DNA of 64,000 bases from Lachnospiraceae bacterium (GCA_910576125.1 CAJTHM010000005.1:124001-188000); one strand, 5' to 3'. Shown: positions 35,422 to 43,862, counted from the first letter of the stretch. Notes: generated by a model not told the origin, from the sequence alone. Numbers and translations: made by a program.

Positions 35422-37161
35422 CTAGTCGAACATCTCAATCCCGCCCTGGATCAGCCGCATAATCGGATCTGAATTCAAGCCCAGGATCAGATTCAGCAGA
35501 ATAAAACAAATCAATGCCGCCGATTTGGCTGGCTGCTCCCAAATGACTACCTGTCTGCCAGTTCTTCCCACTTCCTGCCAGTCACTGGCACTCCTCTCAG
35601 AGCCGGCCCCGTTCTCTTCCGCTCTATCCGTTTTTCCTGTCCCATCCCTTTTTCCTATGCCGTCAGCTTTTCCTGTTCCATCAGCCTTTCCTATGCCGTC
35701 AGCTTTTCCTGTTCCATCAGTCTTTCCTATGCCGTCAGCTTTTCCTGTTCCATCAGTCTTTCCTATGCCGTCAGCTTTTCCTGTTCCATCGCCTTTCACC
35801 GCATCATAAGCGCCCATTGGCGTATATATCCGGATTACAGTCTTCATGAAATAGACCGCGTTCAGAATGGTACTGATGGCAAGCGCGATGACCGTAGGCA
35901 GCATTTTATGGGCATGTCCCACCGCCGCCTGGGCGAAGAACAGCTTGGAAATAAATCCCGAAAACATGGGCATACCCACCATGGAAAGCGACCCCACCAG
36001 GAACGCTGTCCCGGCCAGTTTATTCCGAAATCCCGCTCCCGTGATGTCCGCATATCGGTCACTGCCCCCCGATGCGTCCGAAAGCCCCGAAGCCGCCACG
36101 AACAGCAAAGACTTCGTAGCCGCATGGGACAGCACATGGTAGATACTGGCCACGATCCCAGCCTCCGTAGCCAGCCCCAGCCCCATATAGATATACCCGA
36201 TCTGCGCCACAGAAGAAAAGGCAATCATCCGCCGCAGATTCTTCTCTTTGATAGCGCTCCAGGACCCCATGATCATCCCGATGATGCCGAACACGAACAG
36301 CACATTCACCACCTTGCTCTCCGTGACCACATCGAACCCGATCACCCGGCAGAAAATCTTGATCAGCAGAAAAATGTACCCCTTTGACACCAGCGAGGAC
36401 AGAATGGCCGAAGAAGACAGCGTGGAATACCCATAGGCATCCGGCAGCCAGGCGTGGAAAGGGTAAAGCGCGCTCTTGATGGCAAGCCCCACGGACATCA
36501 GCCCCAGCGCCACCATCAAAGAAATATGATGCTGCCCGCCTGCAGCCAGCAGCTGCACCTGCTCCCTGATATTGCTCATCAACAGATGCCCCGTCACCGC
36601 ATACAGATAACAAATGCCCAGAAGCAGAAGCCCGGAGCCCAGAAGGCTCATGATCATATACCGGGTAGCCGCCTCGAAGGTCCGCCCTGTCTGGCGAATC
36701 ATAATCAGGCCGCAGGCGGAAATCGTGTTGATCTCCACGAACACATAAGCCGTGAACAGGTCATTGGTATAAATCAGCGCCAGCAGGGAGCACAACAGGA
36801 GATTCACCATCACATAGTACAGGTTCTGTTTGCTCTCCTCAATCTCCGTCTCCCGCTCTCTGATGCCCCCCATCATGCACAGCAGCATGATGACGCAGAA
36901 AAAGCACGCCATGAAGGCCTCCAGGACGCCCACGCGGATCTCATTCCCCCAGGGAGCCGAAAAATGCCCCATCCGGTACACATAGGGCTGTCCCGCGGGA
37001 ATGACGTTTTTTAGCACAAATACGGACAGAATTCCGATTATCGCAATCACCGCCCCGTTCACCCGCCTGGCCCATTTCCCATCCAGGACAGCGCACAGCG
37101 GCCCGGAAAACAGCGACAGGATAATGGACAGGAACGGGAAATTCTGCACGAACGCCATCAT
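35422..37161 (-). CDS. NuoN/MrpD-like antiporter subunit with tandem hexapeptide insert
   Basis: A 579-residue membrane protein with helix-5 Glu (TAYVFVEINTISACGLIM), helix-7 Lys (VGLAIKSALYPFHAWLPDAYG) and helix-8 Lys (LSSLVSKGYIFLL). Near the C-terminus, before the last helix, nine hexapeptides of the form DGxGKx (about residues 456-509) are followed by an Arg/Glu/Ser-rich stretch. This hydrophilic insert adds about 90 residues to the family length. The start overlaps the mrpC-like stop by four bases. It is the first of four NuoL/M/N-type subunits in the operon. Confidence 0.88.
   Translation of the reverse strand: MMAFVQNFPFLSIILSLFSGPLCAVLDGKWARRVNGAVIAIIGILSVFVLKNVIPAGQPYVYRMGHFSAPWGNEIRVGVLEAFMACFFCVIMLLCMMGGIRERETEIEESKQNLYYVMVNLLLCSLLALIYTNDLFTAYVFVEINTISACGLIMIRQTGRTFEAATRYMIMSLLGSGLLLLGICYLYAVTGHLLMSNIREQVQLLAAGGQHHISLMVALGLMSVGLAIKSALYPFHAWLPDAYGYSTLSSSAILSSLVSKGYIFLLIKIFCRVIGFDVVTESKVVNVLFVFGIIGMIMGSWSAIKEKNLRRMIAFSSVAQIGYIYMGLGLATEAGIVASIYHVLSHAATKSLLFVAASGLSDASGGSDRYADITGAGFRNKLAGTAFLVGSLSMVGMPMFSGFISKLFFAQAAVGHAHKMLPTVIALAISTILNAVYFMKTVIRIYTPMGAYDAVKGDGTGKADGIGKTDGTGKADGIGKTDGTGKADGIGKADGTGKADGIGKRDGTGKTDRAEENGAGSERSASDWQEVGRTGRQVVIWEQPAKSAALICFILLNLILGLNSDPIMRLIQGGIEMFD
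35633..35794 (-). repeat. Nine tandem 18-bp repeats coding DGxGKx hexapeptides
   Basis: Nine consecutive 18-bp units, alternating two versions (plus strand TTTCCTATGCCGTCAGCT and TTTCCTGTTCCATCAGYC). Because 18 is a multiple of three, gain or loss of units keeps the antiporter frame. The near-identity of units shows recent expansion. Confidence 0.92.
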
Positions 37162-37535
37162 TTCCCCTCCTTCTTCAGCCGGGTGCTGATTTCGTCCAGA
37201 TCCAGCGTGTGGTACCTGCGGTACAGGCGGATGGTCAGGGCCAGCATCAGAGCCGTCACCGACACGGACACCACGATGCCCGTCAGCACCAGCCCGCTGG
37301 GGATGGGATTGATATAAGCCTCCACGTCCGTCATCCCATCCACCACCACCGGCGCTTTCCTGCCTGCGATATAGCCCTTCAGCGCCAGGAACAGATACGT
37401 GGCGGTATCCATGATATTCAGCCCGATGATCTTCTTGATCAGATTCTTCTGCAGCAGCAGATTGGAGAAGCCGATGCCGAACAGAATCATGGCCACGGCC
37501 TCCTCATAATTTTCCATCAAATATGTCCAATTCAT
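37158..37535 (-). CDS. mrpC: MrpC/NuoK-like subunit
   Basis: A 125-residue protein with three predicted helices, matching MnhC/MrpC and NuoK in size. It has IGLNIMDTATYLFLALKGYI and NPIPSGLVLTGIVVSVSVTALMLAL, the family's conserved NPxPxALVLTxIVI-type block. It should sit next to the MrpD-type subunits in the membrane. It overlaps the next antiporter gene by four bases (ATGA). Confidence 0.88.
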   Translation of the reverse strand: MNWTYLMENYEEAVAMILFGIGFSNLLLQKNLIKKIIGLNIMDTATYLFLALKGYIAGRKAPVVVDGMTDVEAYINPIPSGLVLTGIVVSVSVTALMLALTIRLYRRYHTLDLDEISTRLKKEGK

Positions 37536-37588
37536 CTACCTCGCCTCCTTGGCAGCGAACCGTTCAGGCGGTGCGCTAAAACCGTCGC

Positions 37589-38551
37589 TTAATAGCCGCC
37601 CTTCCGGAACATGACGTAAAAGGTGTACATGGTTCCCGCCACCACCACGCCCACACAGATATTCAGAACCAGTATCAGTCCACTGCTCAAGATCGCCCCG
37701 GGCGTCCCCAGCGGGATGACGCTCTCGATATGGTTCGCCCCGGTGTAAAAGGAATAGCTCTTCGCCAGGCTGTAGCAGGCCAGCGCGCAGAAGCTCATCC
37801 TGCGGTAAGTCCTGGCCGTGAAGAACCGCTCCGTCCTGGCAAAGCCGAAAGCGTTCAGATACAGAATCAATCCGGCTCCGATCACCGCGCCGCCGGAAAA
37901 GCCGCCTCCCGGCCCCAGATGCCCGGCAAGGATGATATAAATGCCGAAGAGGAAAATCGGCGGCACCAGAATCCTGGCCGCAGTCTGCAGTATCACGTCG
38001 TCTTTCGGCTCATGGATTCTGTCATTGTCCTCGTCCAGCGCCTGTTCCTTCTCTCCGTCCCTCCGCAGCAGAATCAGCACCGTGCAGGTGGCGATGAACA
38101 GCACATGGGACTCCCCCAGGGTGTCAAAGGCCCGGTAGTCCAGGATCATGCCTGTGACGATGTTCACCGCCCCGGTCTCCTCCAGGCCCTTCTCGATATA
38201 GCGCTCCGCCACCTCGTTGTTCACCGGATTCTCCGCATGGCCGAACACCGGCAGGTCCGACACCGCCACCAGCAGCATGGCCACCAGAAAGATGCAGAAC
38301 AGCACGCTGAACACCTTGTAGAACCTGCGGAATATCCGCACTTCAAAGTTATTCTCCAGATCATAGACTTTTGTGTTCAGCAGCTTTTCATCCTGTTCCC
38401 TGCGCTCCCTGGCCTCTTGGCTCTCCGCAAAAGCCGCCTGCTTTTGCATCTCCACCTCTCCCGCAAAAGGATCCTTTGCGCCCTCAAGCCAGCGTCTGAA
38501 TTGACAGGAAAAGGTCTTTTGATACTTCTCCTCAGGTATTTTCCTGCTCAT
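37589..38551 (-). CDS. mrpB: MbhE-MnhB fusion subunit of Mrp-like antiporter
   Basis: A 320-residue protein. An N-terminal cytoplasmic segment of about 75 residues precedes a helix; an MbhE-type domain follows (VNIVTGMILDYRAFDTLGES near 135), then the MnhB domain with LAGHLGPGGGFSGGAVIGAG near 215. The two parts are separate proteins in archaeal Mbh and fused to other partners in classical Mrp. The ATG at 38551 is favoured by AGGAGG nine bases upstream and overlaps the preceding gene by about 20 bases; an ATG at 38557 would add two residues. The charged N-terminal extension is not part of the usual family. Confidence 0.85.
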   Translation of the reverse strand: MSRKIPEEKYQKTFSCQFRRWLEGAKDPFAGEVEMQKQAAFAESQEARERREQDEKLLNTKVYDLENNFEVRIFRRFYKVFSVLFCIFLVAMLLVAVSDLPVFGHAENPVNNEVAERYIEKGLEETGAVNIVTGMILDYRAFDTLGESHVLFIATCTVLILLRRDGEKEQALDEDNDRIHEPKDDVILQTAARILVPPIFLFGIYIILAGHLGPGGGFSGGAVIGAGLILYLNAFGFARTERFFTARTYRRMSFCALACYSLAKSYSFYTGANHIESVIPLGTPGAILSSGLILVLNICVGVVVAGTMYTFYVMFRKGGY

Positions 38552-38816
38552 TGGCATTCTCCTCCTGCGAACTTTCCGTCTTGATGATGGCGTTGATTTT
38601 TTTCAGGGTCACCAAAAACAGGACCGTGGTGACGCCCGCTCCCACCGCTGCCTCCGTAATCGCCAGGTCGGGGGACTCCAGCAGCACCCAGATAATGGAC
38701 ATGATCAGGCTGTAGGACATGAAAATCAATATGGTGTTCAAAAGCTTTTTGGACAAACTGGCCGCAATGGCGCAGACCACCAGAAATCCCAGCAAAATAC
38801 AGGTAAATATCGTCAC
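38532..38816 (-). CDS. MbhD-like (DUF4040) subunit of Mrp-like antiporter
   Basis: A 94-residue protein with three predicted helices and the DUF4040 signature LESPDLAITEAAVGAGVTTVLFLVTLKKI. In classical Mrp this domain is the C-terminal part of MrpA; here it is a separate gene, as in Mbh-type complexes. It overlaps both neighbours (four bases with the G subunit upstream, about 20 with the B subunit downstream). Confidence 0.88.
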   Translation of the reverse strand: MTIFTCILLGFLVVCAIAASLSKKLLNTILIFMSYSLIMSIIWVLLESPDLAITEAAVGAGVTTVLFLVTLKKINAIIKTESSQEENANEQENT

Positions 38817-39274
38817 AATTCCCGCCTCCTTTGGGCTTCTGTCACTTTCACGGCCCCGGGGACCTCCATGCCCTCTCCCGGCTTTCCGCTCTGCGCTGCT
38901 CCGGGCGGCTTTGTCCCGGCCATATCGCCAGCGCCGTCCCCAGCATCCAGCTCCAGAATCCTGTAATGCTTCGCGCTCTCCTCATTGGTGCTCACCTCCA
39001 GCCTGGCAATCAGGTGGGAGGACACCGGAGAGGAGAACCACAGAAACACAATCACCAGAAACAGCTTCAGGGATGTAAAATTGAATCCGCTGATGACAAT
39101 CAGCCCTGACAGCGCGAACCCGATGCCTAAAGTATCCCCGATAGCTGACGCGTGCATCCGGTTCAGCACATACCGGAACCGGAACACCCCTATGATTTCG
39201 ATGATAAAGGTTCCCAGCCCGCACAAAAGCAGTCCGCCGCCAACCAAAAAACGTATCCATTCCAGCACAGCCAT
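38813..39274 (-). CDS. mrpG: MrpG/MnhG-like subunit
   Basis: A 153-residue protein with three predicted helices (about 8-28, 43-63, 68-90) and the MnhG pattern RFRYVLNRMHASAIGDTLGIG. A hydrophilic Gly/Pro/Glu-rich tail of about 50 residues follows, longer than usual. It lies between mrpF (82-bp gap) and the MbhD-like gene (four-base overlap). Confidence 0.88.
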   Translation of the reverse strand: MAVLEWIRFLVGGGLLLCGLGTFIIEIIGVFRFRYVLNRMHASAIGDTLGIGFALSGLIVISGFNFTSLKLFLVIVFLWFSSPVSSHLIARLEVSTNEESAKHYRILELDAGDGAGDMAGTKPPGAAQSGKPGEGMEVPGAVKVTEAQRRREL

Positions 39275-39356
39275 CTCCTGTCCTCCTGTCTCCCCTCCGT
39301 CTCCCCGCTCCTATGCGCCTGCGGGAAAGCTCCCGGCGCCGTAGTTTCCGGGCCGC

Positions 39357-39728
39357 CTACAGCCTGTCCTGAGCCTCTTCCCCTTTTTCCGCTTTTATTA
39401 CTGCATTATTGTCTTCTTGTCCTTTCTGCTTTTCCTCCAGATACACTCCCATATATACCTTGACCAGCACGATCACCGCCAGGAAACTGATCATGGCATA
39501 AATCAGGCAGATATCCGCCAGATATCCCTCCTCCAGCATCAGCGCCAGTATGGCGATCATCACGATGACCATGGTGCCCGTCATATTCACCGACACGATT
39601 CTGTCCGCCACTCTCGGCCCGATGATGGCCCTCACAAGACATAGTATCACCAGAACCGCCAGCACAATGAGCGCCCCTGTGAAAAATATGTCATAAGCCT
39701 TTTCCAGGCTTTCAATCCCTCTTCCCAT
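39357..39728 (-). CDS. mrpF: MrpF/MnhF-like subunit
   Basis: A 123-residue protein with three helices and the MrpF motif RAIIGPRVADRIVSVNMTGT, whose Asp is in the ion-conducting region of the family. A charged tail (EEKQKGQEDNNAVIKAEKGE) follows. The start overlaps the end of mrpE by 17 bases. Confidence 0.9.
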   Translation of the reverse strand: MGRGIESLEKAYDIFFTGALIVLAVLVILCLVRAIIGPRVADRIVSVNMTGTMVIVMIAILALMLEEGYLADICLIYAMISFLAVIVLVKVYMGVYLEEKQKGQEDNNAVIKAEKGEEAQDRL

Positions 39729-40227
39729 CCTTATCCTCTCCGCCGCTTAATTTATGGAATGGCATAATTTCAGACTCGAATTTTCGTATATACGTTACGA
39801 ACTCACTGTCCTGAATGCCCACTGCCATGGACTCGTCCAGGCAGTGGACGGTATACTCTGAACCCTCCAGCGTGACCGTGATGGTCCCCGGCGTCAGCGT
39901 GATGGCATTGGCCAGCATGGCTTTTCCCGCCTGGGATTTCAACTCCGTGTGAAAACTCACCAGGGCAGGCTCTATCTCTTCCCTTTGGGTCAATATCATG
40001 CGGATTGCATTCAGATTGGCCTTGACGATTTCCGTGACCAGCAGACGGCAGTATTTCAGAAACAGGAAGATATTTTTGTATACTCTCAGTTCTTTTTCCA
40101 GGCTGTAATCCGCAAATTTACAGGAAAAAGCCAGCAGCGCGCCCGCAATCGCCAGGCCGAACAGACCTATCTCCAGGGTAAATCTGCCATTAAAAATGAC
40201 CCAAAGCAGAAAATAAATCAAAAACAT
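39712..40227 (-). CDS. mrpE: MrpE/MnhE-like subunit, first gene of the operon
   Basis: A 171-residue protein with two N-terminal helices and the MnhE core: NLNAIRMILTQREEIEPALVSF and NAITLTPGTITVTLEGSEYTVHCLD. AAGGAGGTATCTT precedes the ATG and a promoter lies at 40252-40279. It begins the ten-gene order E-F-G-D'-B-C-(four NuoL/M/N), which matches the membrane arm of Mbh/Mrp complexes. No catalytic hydrogenase or NADH dehydrogenase gene is next to it, so I infer a stand-alone Na+/H+ antiporter. Confidence 0.9.
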   Translation of the reverse strand: MFLIYFLLWVIFNGRFTLEIGLFGLAIAGALLAFSCKFADYSLEKELRVYKNIFLFLKYCRLLVTEIVKANLNAIRMILTQREEIEPALVSFHTELKSQAGKAMLANAITLTPGTITVTLEGSEYTVHCLDESMAVGIQDSEFVTYIRKFESEIMPFHKLSGGEDKDGKRD

Positions 40228-40251
40228 AAGATACCTCCTTACAAGTGTTTT

Positions 40252-40279
40252 ATTTTAGCACAATCTGTCCCAAAGTAAA
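40252..40279 (-). promoter_or_regulatory. Putative promoter of the Mrp-like operon
   Basis: On the minus strand TTTACT, a 16-bp spacer and TAAAAT, about 25 bp before mrpE. The -35 is moderate. Confidence 0.6.
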
Positions 40280-40310
40280 GAGTTTTTGATAACTGCTTTG
40301 TTTCCATAAT

Positions 40311-40339
40311 AAAAAAAGCAACCCTCGGGCTGCTTTTTT
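40311..40339 (-). terminator. Intrinsic terminator after the cytidylate-kinase-like gene
   Basis: AAAAAAGCA and TGCTTTTTT pair with an inner CCC/GGG; on the minus strand a T7 run follows, 24 bp after the kinase-like stop. It separates that gene from the antiporter operon. Confidence 0.82.
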
Positions 40340-40362
40340 GCATGCTTTTCGCACTGTTTCCG

Positions 40363-40848
40363 CTATATGACTTCAATCCGCTCAAAATATTTAATCAGGA
40401 TATTTGCGCAGTTCTCTATCCCGAACTGGGAGGTGTCCAGTATCATGTGATAGTTGTTCACATCCCCCCAGACCCTTCCGGTATGTCTGTAATAGTACTC
40501 GCTGCGGGCCCTGTCGTTCTCCTCCAGCATGGCTTTCGCCTCTTCGTAGGACAGGGATTTCAGACCCATGACGCGCCGAATCCGATCCTCCTTGTCGGCA
40601 CAGACATAAATATTGAACACATTCCCTTGATCCCGCAGGATTTCCGAGGCGCAGCGCCCTAAAATGATGCAGGGATGGGACGCAAGCTCCTTTATCAGCT
40701 CTGTCTCATCCGCATAGCTGTGGCCCTCCAGCTCATGCTCTATGTATGCCTTGTCATACACCGGAATGCCCAGCCTCCCGGACAATTCCGCCGCAATCGC
40801 GCTGGCACCGGTTCCAAACCTCCGACTCATGGTAATCACCAGATTCAT
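40363..40848 (-). CDS. Short cytidylate kinase-like family protein
   Basis: A 161-residue protein. The N-terminus MNLVITMSRRFGTGASAIAAELSGRLGIPVYDKAYI resembles cytidylate-kinase-like (AAA_26) proteins with a relaxed P loop (RRFGTGAS), and PCIILGRCASEIL near residue 60 matches the second conserved block. Related proteins are about 200 residues; the segment between these two blocks is roughly 45 residues shorter here. The substrate of this family is not established. GGGGAGGAACG precedes the ATG, and a terminator follows. Confidence 0.75.
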   Translation of the reverse strand: MNLVITMSRRFGTGASAIAAELSGRLGIPVYDKAYIEHELEGHSYADETELIKELASHPCIILGRCASEILRDQGNVFNIYVCADKEDRIRRVMGLKSLSYEEAKAMLEENDRARSEYYYRHTGRVWGDVNNYHMILDTSQFGIENCANILIKYFERIEVI

Positions 40849-40970
40849 ACTCGTTCCTCCCCATTCGGCCGCTTCCTGTCACGTATGGACTCATTATACC
40901 ACATTTCGCGCTTTGTTACAAGCCTGCAGCAAAGCCAAGTTATGGCATTTTACTATTTAAGCAGTATAAA

Positions 40971-41999
40971 TCACCTGGATGAAACGGGGCAGATGCAGGC
41001 AGGACGGAGCATGGAAGCACAGATGCCTGTCTGTTCCAGCAGCCCTGTCTCCGGATTCATCCGGAGCACCGTAATCTTATCAGAACCCTGATTGGCGATT
41101 ACCACATATTCTCCCATAATGGCAAAGTCTCTCGGAATCCTCCCGCCCGCAGGGACAATCTGCTGCAATGAAAGGCTGCCGTCTTCCTGTATCGAAAAGG
41201 CCGCCATGCTGTCATGTCCCCGGTTGCTGACAAACAGGCAATCCTTCCGGATCCGGATAGCCGCCACTGTATTTTCCCCGGAATAAGATTCCGGCAGCGT
41301 GGACACAGCTGCCTCCAGCACATATTCCCCTCCCTTTTCCCGAAAGAGGGCCACGCTGCTGCCCAGCTCGCAGGCCACATAGACAATCCCGGGAATCTCC
41401 GGATGGAACGCAAGATGCCTTGGCCCTGCACCGGCCGGAAGCCGGAGCGCCTTTCCCGTATCTGTCAGGGTTCCCGCAGCCGCATCCAGGAGATATACGA
41501 ATACCGTATCCGTCCCCAAATCCACCGCAAAAACCTGTTCCCCCATGACTTCGGTAAAATGGATATGCGGCCCCTCCTGCCTGACAGGGTCGCTGCCGCT
41601 GCCTGTATACCGGAGGAATTCCGTCATCTGAACAGGCGCTCCGCACTGGTTCAGCCTGTAAACGGCCAGGGACCCGCTGGTGTAGTTTGCCGCGAAAAGG
41701 TGCTTCTCTTTTTCGTCCAGACAGATATGGCAGGGGTCTGCTCCTTTTGTGGACAGACCGGCCGCAGGTTCCAGTCCCTGCTCTCCGATTCTGAAAGCCA
41801 GAATCCTGCCCTCCGGCGTCAGCTCTTCTACAGAATACAACATTGTCTTCGCAGCATTCATGCCGATCCAGGAGGGATTTTCCGCCCCGCGAAATCCATA
41901 GAGTTTCGTTATCTGTCCGGTTTCAGCATCTAAAGAAAACCTTGCGATAGTTTCTTCCTCTGCGGTTCCATAGGAACCTGCCCAAAATTCATATCTCAT
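40971..41999 (-). CDS. Lactonase family protein (6-phosphogluconolactonase-like beta-propeller)
   Basis: A 342-residue seven-bladed propeller of the YbhE/Pgl family: GSYGTAEEETIARFSLDAETG at the start, NPSWIGMNAAKTMLYSVEE, ADPCHICLDEKEKHLFAANYTSGSLAVY, QEGPHIHF near residue 150, GPRHLAFHP and VSNRGHDSMAAF. It may hydrolyse 6-phosphogluconolactone or another sugar lactone. The ATG at 41999 has AAGGAGG nine bases upstream; the frame to 42035 has no such site. The gene appears to stand alone. Confidence 0.87.
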   Translation of the reverse strand: MRYEFWAGSYGTAEEETIARFSLDAETGQITKLYGFRGAENPSWIGMNAAKTMLYSVEELTPEGRILAFRIGEQGLEPAAGLSTKGADPCHICLDEKEKHLFAANYTSGSLAVYRLNQCGAPVQMTEFLRYTGSGSDPVRQEGPHIHFTEVMGEQVFAVDLGTDTVFVYLLDAAAGTLTDTGKALRLPAGAGPRHLAFHPEIPGIVYVACELGSSVALFREKGGEYVLEAAVSTLPESYSGENTVAAIRIRKDCLFVSNRGHDSMAAFSIQEDGSLSLQQIVPAGGRIPRDFAIMGEYVVIANQGSDKITVLRMNPETGLLEQTGICASMLRPACICPVSSR

Positions 42000-42223
42000 C
42001 CGAAACGCCTCCTTACAGGGATTGCCTTTATGCACAAAACCGCCCGTTCCTCACAGGAATATAGCCATTGTAACATCTTTCCGGCATATCCGCAATATCC
42101 CTGACCCGGCATCGCAAATCACCCATCGCAAGTCACGGCACCCGGGCCCTCATAAGGCAACGGAACCGGGCCCCGTTTCCCCTCCTAATCCCACCATAGG
42201 GTAAATCTGTGTTCTTATACACT

Positions 42224-42421
42224 TTATCGCGCTGGTATGGCCGGCCTGCCCTGCTGCTGTATTTTCTGTTTTATATGACAGGTTTCGTTATCTTTTATGA
42301 TATGCTCTACCTCCTCCCCCGGCCATGACATCTGCTCATTGAACGTCATCTGGAAGTAGACCGCTTTGTGAATCCGGTCAATCATATCTGCCCCCGGTCT
42401 TTCCTGTTTGATTATTATCAT
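42224..42421 (-). CDS. Hypothetical 65-residue protein coupled to the EEP gene
   Basis: The start overlaps the stop of the EEP-type gene by four bases (ATGA), which favours translation. The protein is small and polar (MIDRIHKAVYFQMTFNEQMSW, HIIKDNETCHIKQKIQQQG). I recognise no domain, signal or helix. It may be a real small partner or a chance frame. Confidence 0.4.
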   Translation of the reverse strand: MIIIKQERPGADMIDRIHKAVYFQMTFNEQMSWPGEEVEHIIKDNETCHIKQKIQQQGRPAIPAR

Positions 42422-43158
42422 TTTATCTCAAACATACATAATGCATGATCTGTCTTGAACTTTTCAAGTTTAGCTACTTTAATATCTATTCCATTCGTAA
42501 TTTCATAAGCTGAACTTATAAAGAAATTATCAATAGATGATTTATCTCTAAAATCAGTGATAACGTTACATGGAATCAATGTAATGTATTGACAACCTCT
42601 TAACTGTTGCGGTTTATCCCTCATTTCTCCTCTACATTCATACGCATTGAAATCACCTGCTAAAATCGTATGTTTTCTTTCTTTATAACTATTAAAAATC
42701 ATATTCCACATCTCATCATTCGGTTTCATATGCAGACCTAATAAAGTCAAATCACCATATTGAAGTTCAACCATTCTGTTCCCATAAGGGTATCCTTTCT
42801 CATATGATATGATTTCCCGGTCGATATACTTCCACAAACTGTCCTTTTTGCTAAGCGCAACGGTACACTGCCTTGAATCAATCAGATGCTTAGGCCTAAA
42901 AACCCTGTAATCATTTTCTTCAAAATAGCTTATAAATCTCTCGTAAAAAGCATTTTCATGCCATGTTCTATATATTCTGTCCCAAATTTTATGCGGCACC
43001 TCCTGTAAAATAATGATGCTTTCAGTATCATTGATGCTTTCGTCAATCAGCTCCTTTAAACATCTCAAATTTGTCTCAAATTCTTCCTCCGGCAAAACAT
43101 AACCCATTTTCTCCAAACCACGCAATCCGTTTATATTTAATGTAAATATCCTCATCAT
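42418..43158 (-). CDS. Endonuclease/exonuclease/phosphatase (EEP) family protein
   Basis: A 246-residue EEP-fold protein. All catalytic motifs are visible: FTLNINGLRG near residue 5 (metal Asn), ILQEVPHKIWD near 52 (metal Glu), LLGLHMKPND near 150, ILAGDFNAYE near 172 (Asp and Asn), SSIDNFFIS near 214 and KTDHALCMFEIK at the end (Asp-His). It may cut nucleic acid or remove phosphate from a lipid or nucleotide. The gene is clearly AT-richer than its neighbours, which suggests recent acquisition. GGAGGGTC precedes the ATG at 43158. It sits between two unknown genes on the same strand. Confidence 0.85.
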   Translation of the reverse strand: MMRIFTLNINGLRGLEKMGYVLPEEEFETNLRCLKELIDESINDTESIIILQEVPHKIWDRIYRTWHENAFYERFISYFEENDYRVFRPKHLIDSRQCTVALSKKDSLWKYIDREIISYEKGYPYGNRMVELQYGDLTLLGLHMKPNDEMWNMIFNSYKERKHTILAGDFNAYECRGEMRDKPQQLRGCQYITLIPCNVITDFRDKSSIDNFFISSAYEITNGIDIKVAKLEKFKTDHALCMFEIK

Positions 43159-43172
43159 ATGACCCTCCAATC

Positions 43173-43745
43173 TCACGCCTGTCCGCTTTCGCCAAAAAGC
43201 TCTTCCTTCACTCTCCCTATCGCCTGTTCTGCGCTTGCTTTTCCGAGAAGAACAGAAAAGACAGGTATGCTCAGCCTGTCCATCAGTTCCGGGCAGGCGG
43301 CGGTGATATAATCCTCCGTTTCCAACGGTGCCATTTCATAAAAATCCAGAGGAATCATGGTTGTGAGCGTGATATCGAAGCAATCGTCCTCCGTAATGTA
43401 GAACCGCGGCGTATAAAGGTAGCTGGGGCGGTAAAGGGCGCCGCCTTCCCCATCGTCCATACAGATCCACACTCTGGCATTGCAGAAATTCAGCAGCCGC
43501 ATCAATTCGCCACGATGCCCACTTTCCCTGCACCACTGTGCCCCATTACAGTTATAGTATACCCGGCATTCCATGACATCCGGATAGAACCAGATACAGG
43601 CCTCGAGTACCTCGTCCGGACAGTTCTCGCAGCCCTTGTACAGTATGGTGTATCGGCTTATACCGTCGTCCTCATCTTCCTGGTGCCTTATAAAGTGCTC
43701 CTTCAGGTATTGTCCAATTTTCGCTTTTGCCTGTATGTTGGTCAT
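43173..43745 (-). CDS. Hypothetical protein, YbjN/type III chaperone-like
   Basis: A 190-residue protein with alternating strands and helices: ENCPDEVLEACIWFYPDVMECRVYY, GHRGELMRLLNFCNARVWIC and YTPRFYITEDDCFDITLTTM. The layout resembles YbjN-like folds, but no catalytic residues are evident and the match is uncertain. AGGAGG precedes the ATG. It is 14 bp upstream of the EEP-type gene and shares a promoter at 43798-43826. I cannot assign a function. Confidence 0.6.
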   Translation of the reverse strand: MTNIQAKAKIGQYLKEHFIRHQEDEDDGISRYTILYKGCENCPDEVLEACIWFYPDVMECRVYYNCNGAQWCRESGHRGELMRLLNFCNARVWICMDDGEGGALYRPSYLYTPRFYITEDDCFDITLTTMIPLDFYEMAPLETEDYITAACPELMDRLSIPVFSVLLGKASAEQAIGRVKEELFGESGQA

Positions 43746-43767
43746 AGATAATCCTCCTTCGGTTTTT

Positions 43768-43798
43768 ATAATTCCAGAAAAACGTTTCTCCGGAATTA
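43768..43798 (-). other. Leader hairpin before the YbjN-like gene
   Basis: TAATTCC and GGAATTA pair with an inner run of G-U and A-U pairs across 31 bp, just after the predicted transcript start. There is no U tract. It may stabilise the mRNA or be a regulatory site. Confidence 0.4.
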
Positions 43799-43826
43799 CT
43801 TTATCACAGTTTCACGAAAGTTTCAA
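43798..43826 (-). promoter_or_regulatory. Promoter of the AT-rich three-gene operon
   Basis: On the minus strand TTGAAA, a 17-bp spacer and TAAAGT, about 53 bp before the ATG at 43745. Confidence 0.65.
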
Positions 43827-43862
43827 TAGTATTTTAGATATAATGTTATCTGCATTTTTATC

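Noticed and set aside
35633..35794. Possible CRISPR-like repeat array
   Set aside because: Repeats are directly tandem with no spacers, keep the reading frame and lie inside an antiporter gene.
29695..40227. Complex I (nuo) operon
   Set aside because: MnhB, MnhE, MnhF and MnhG-type genes are present and the peripheral nuoB, C, D, E, F, G and I genes are absent, which fits Mrp/Mbh rather than complex I.
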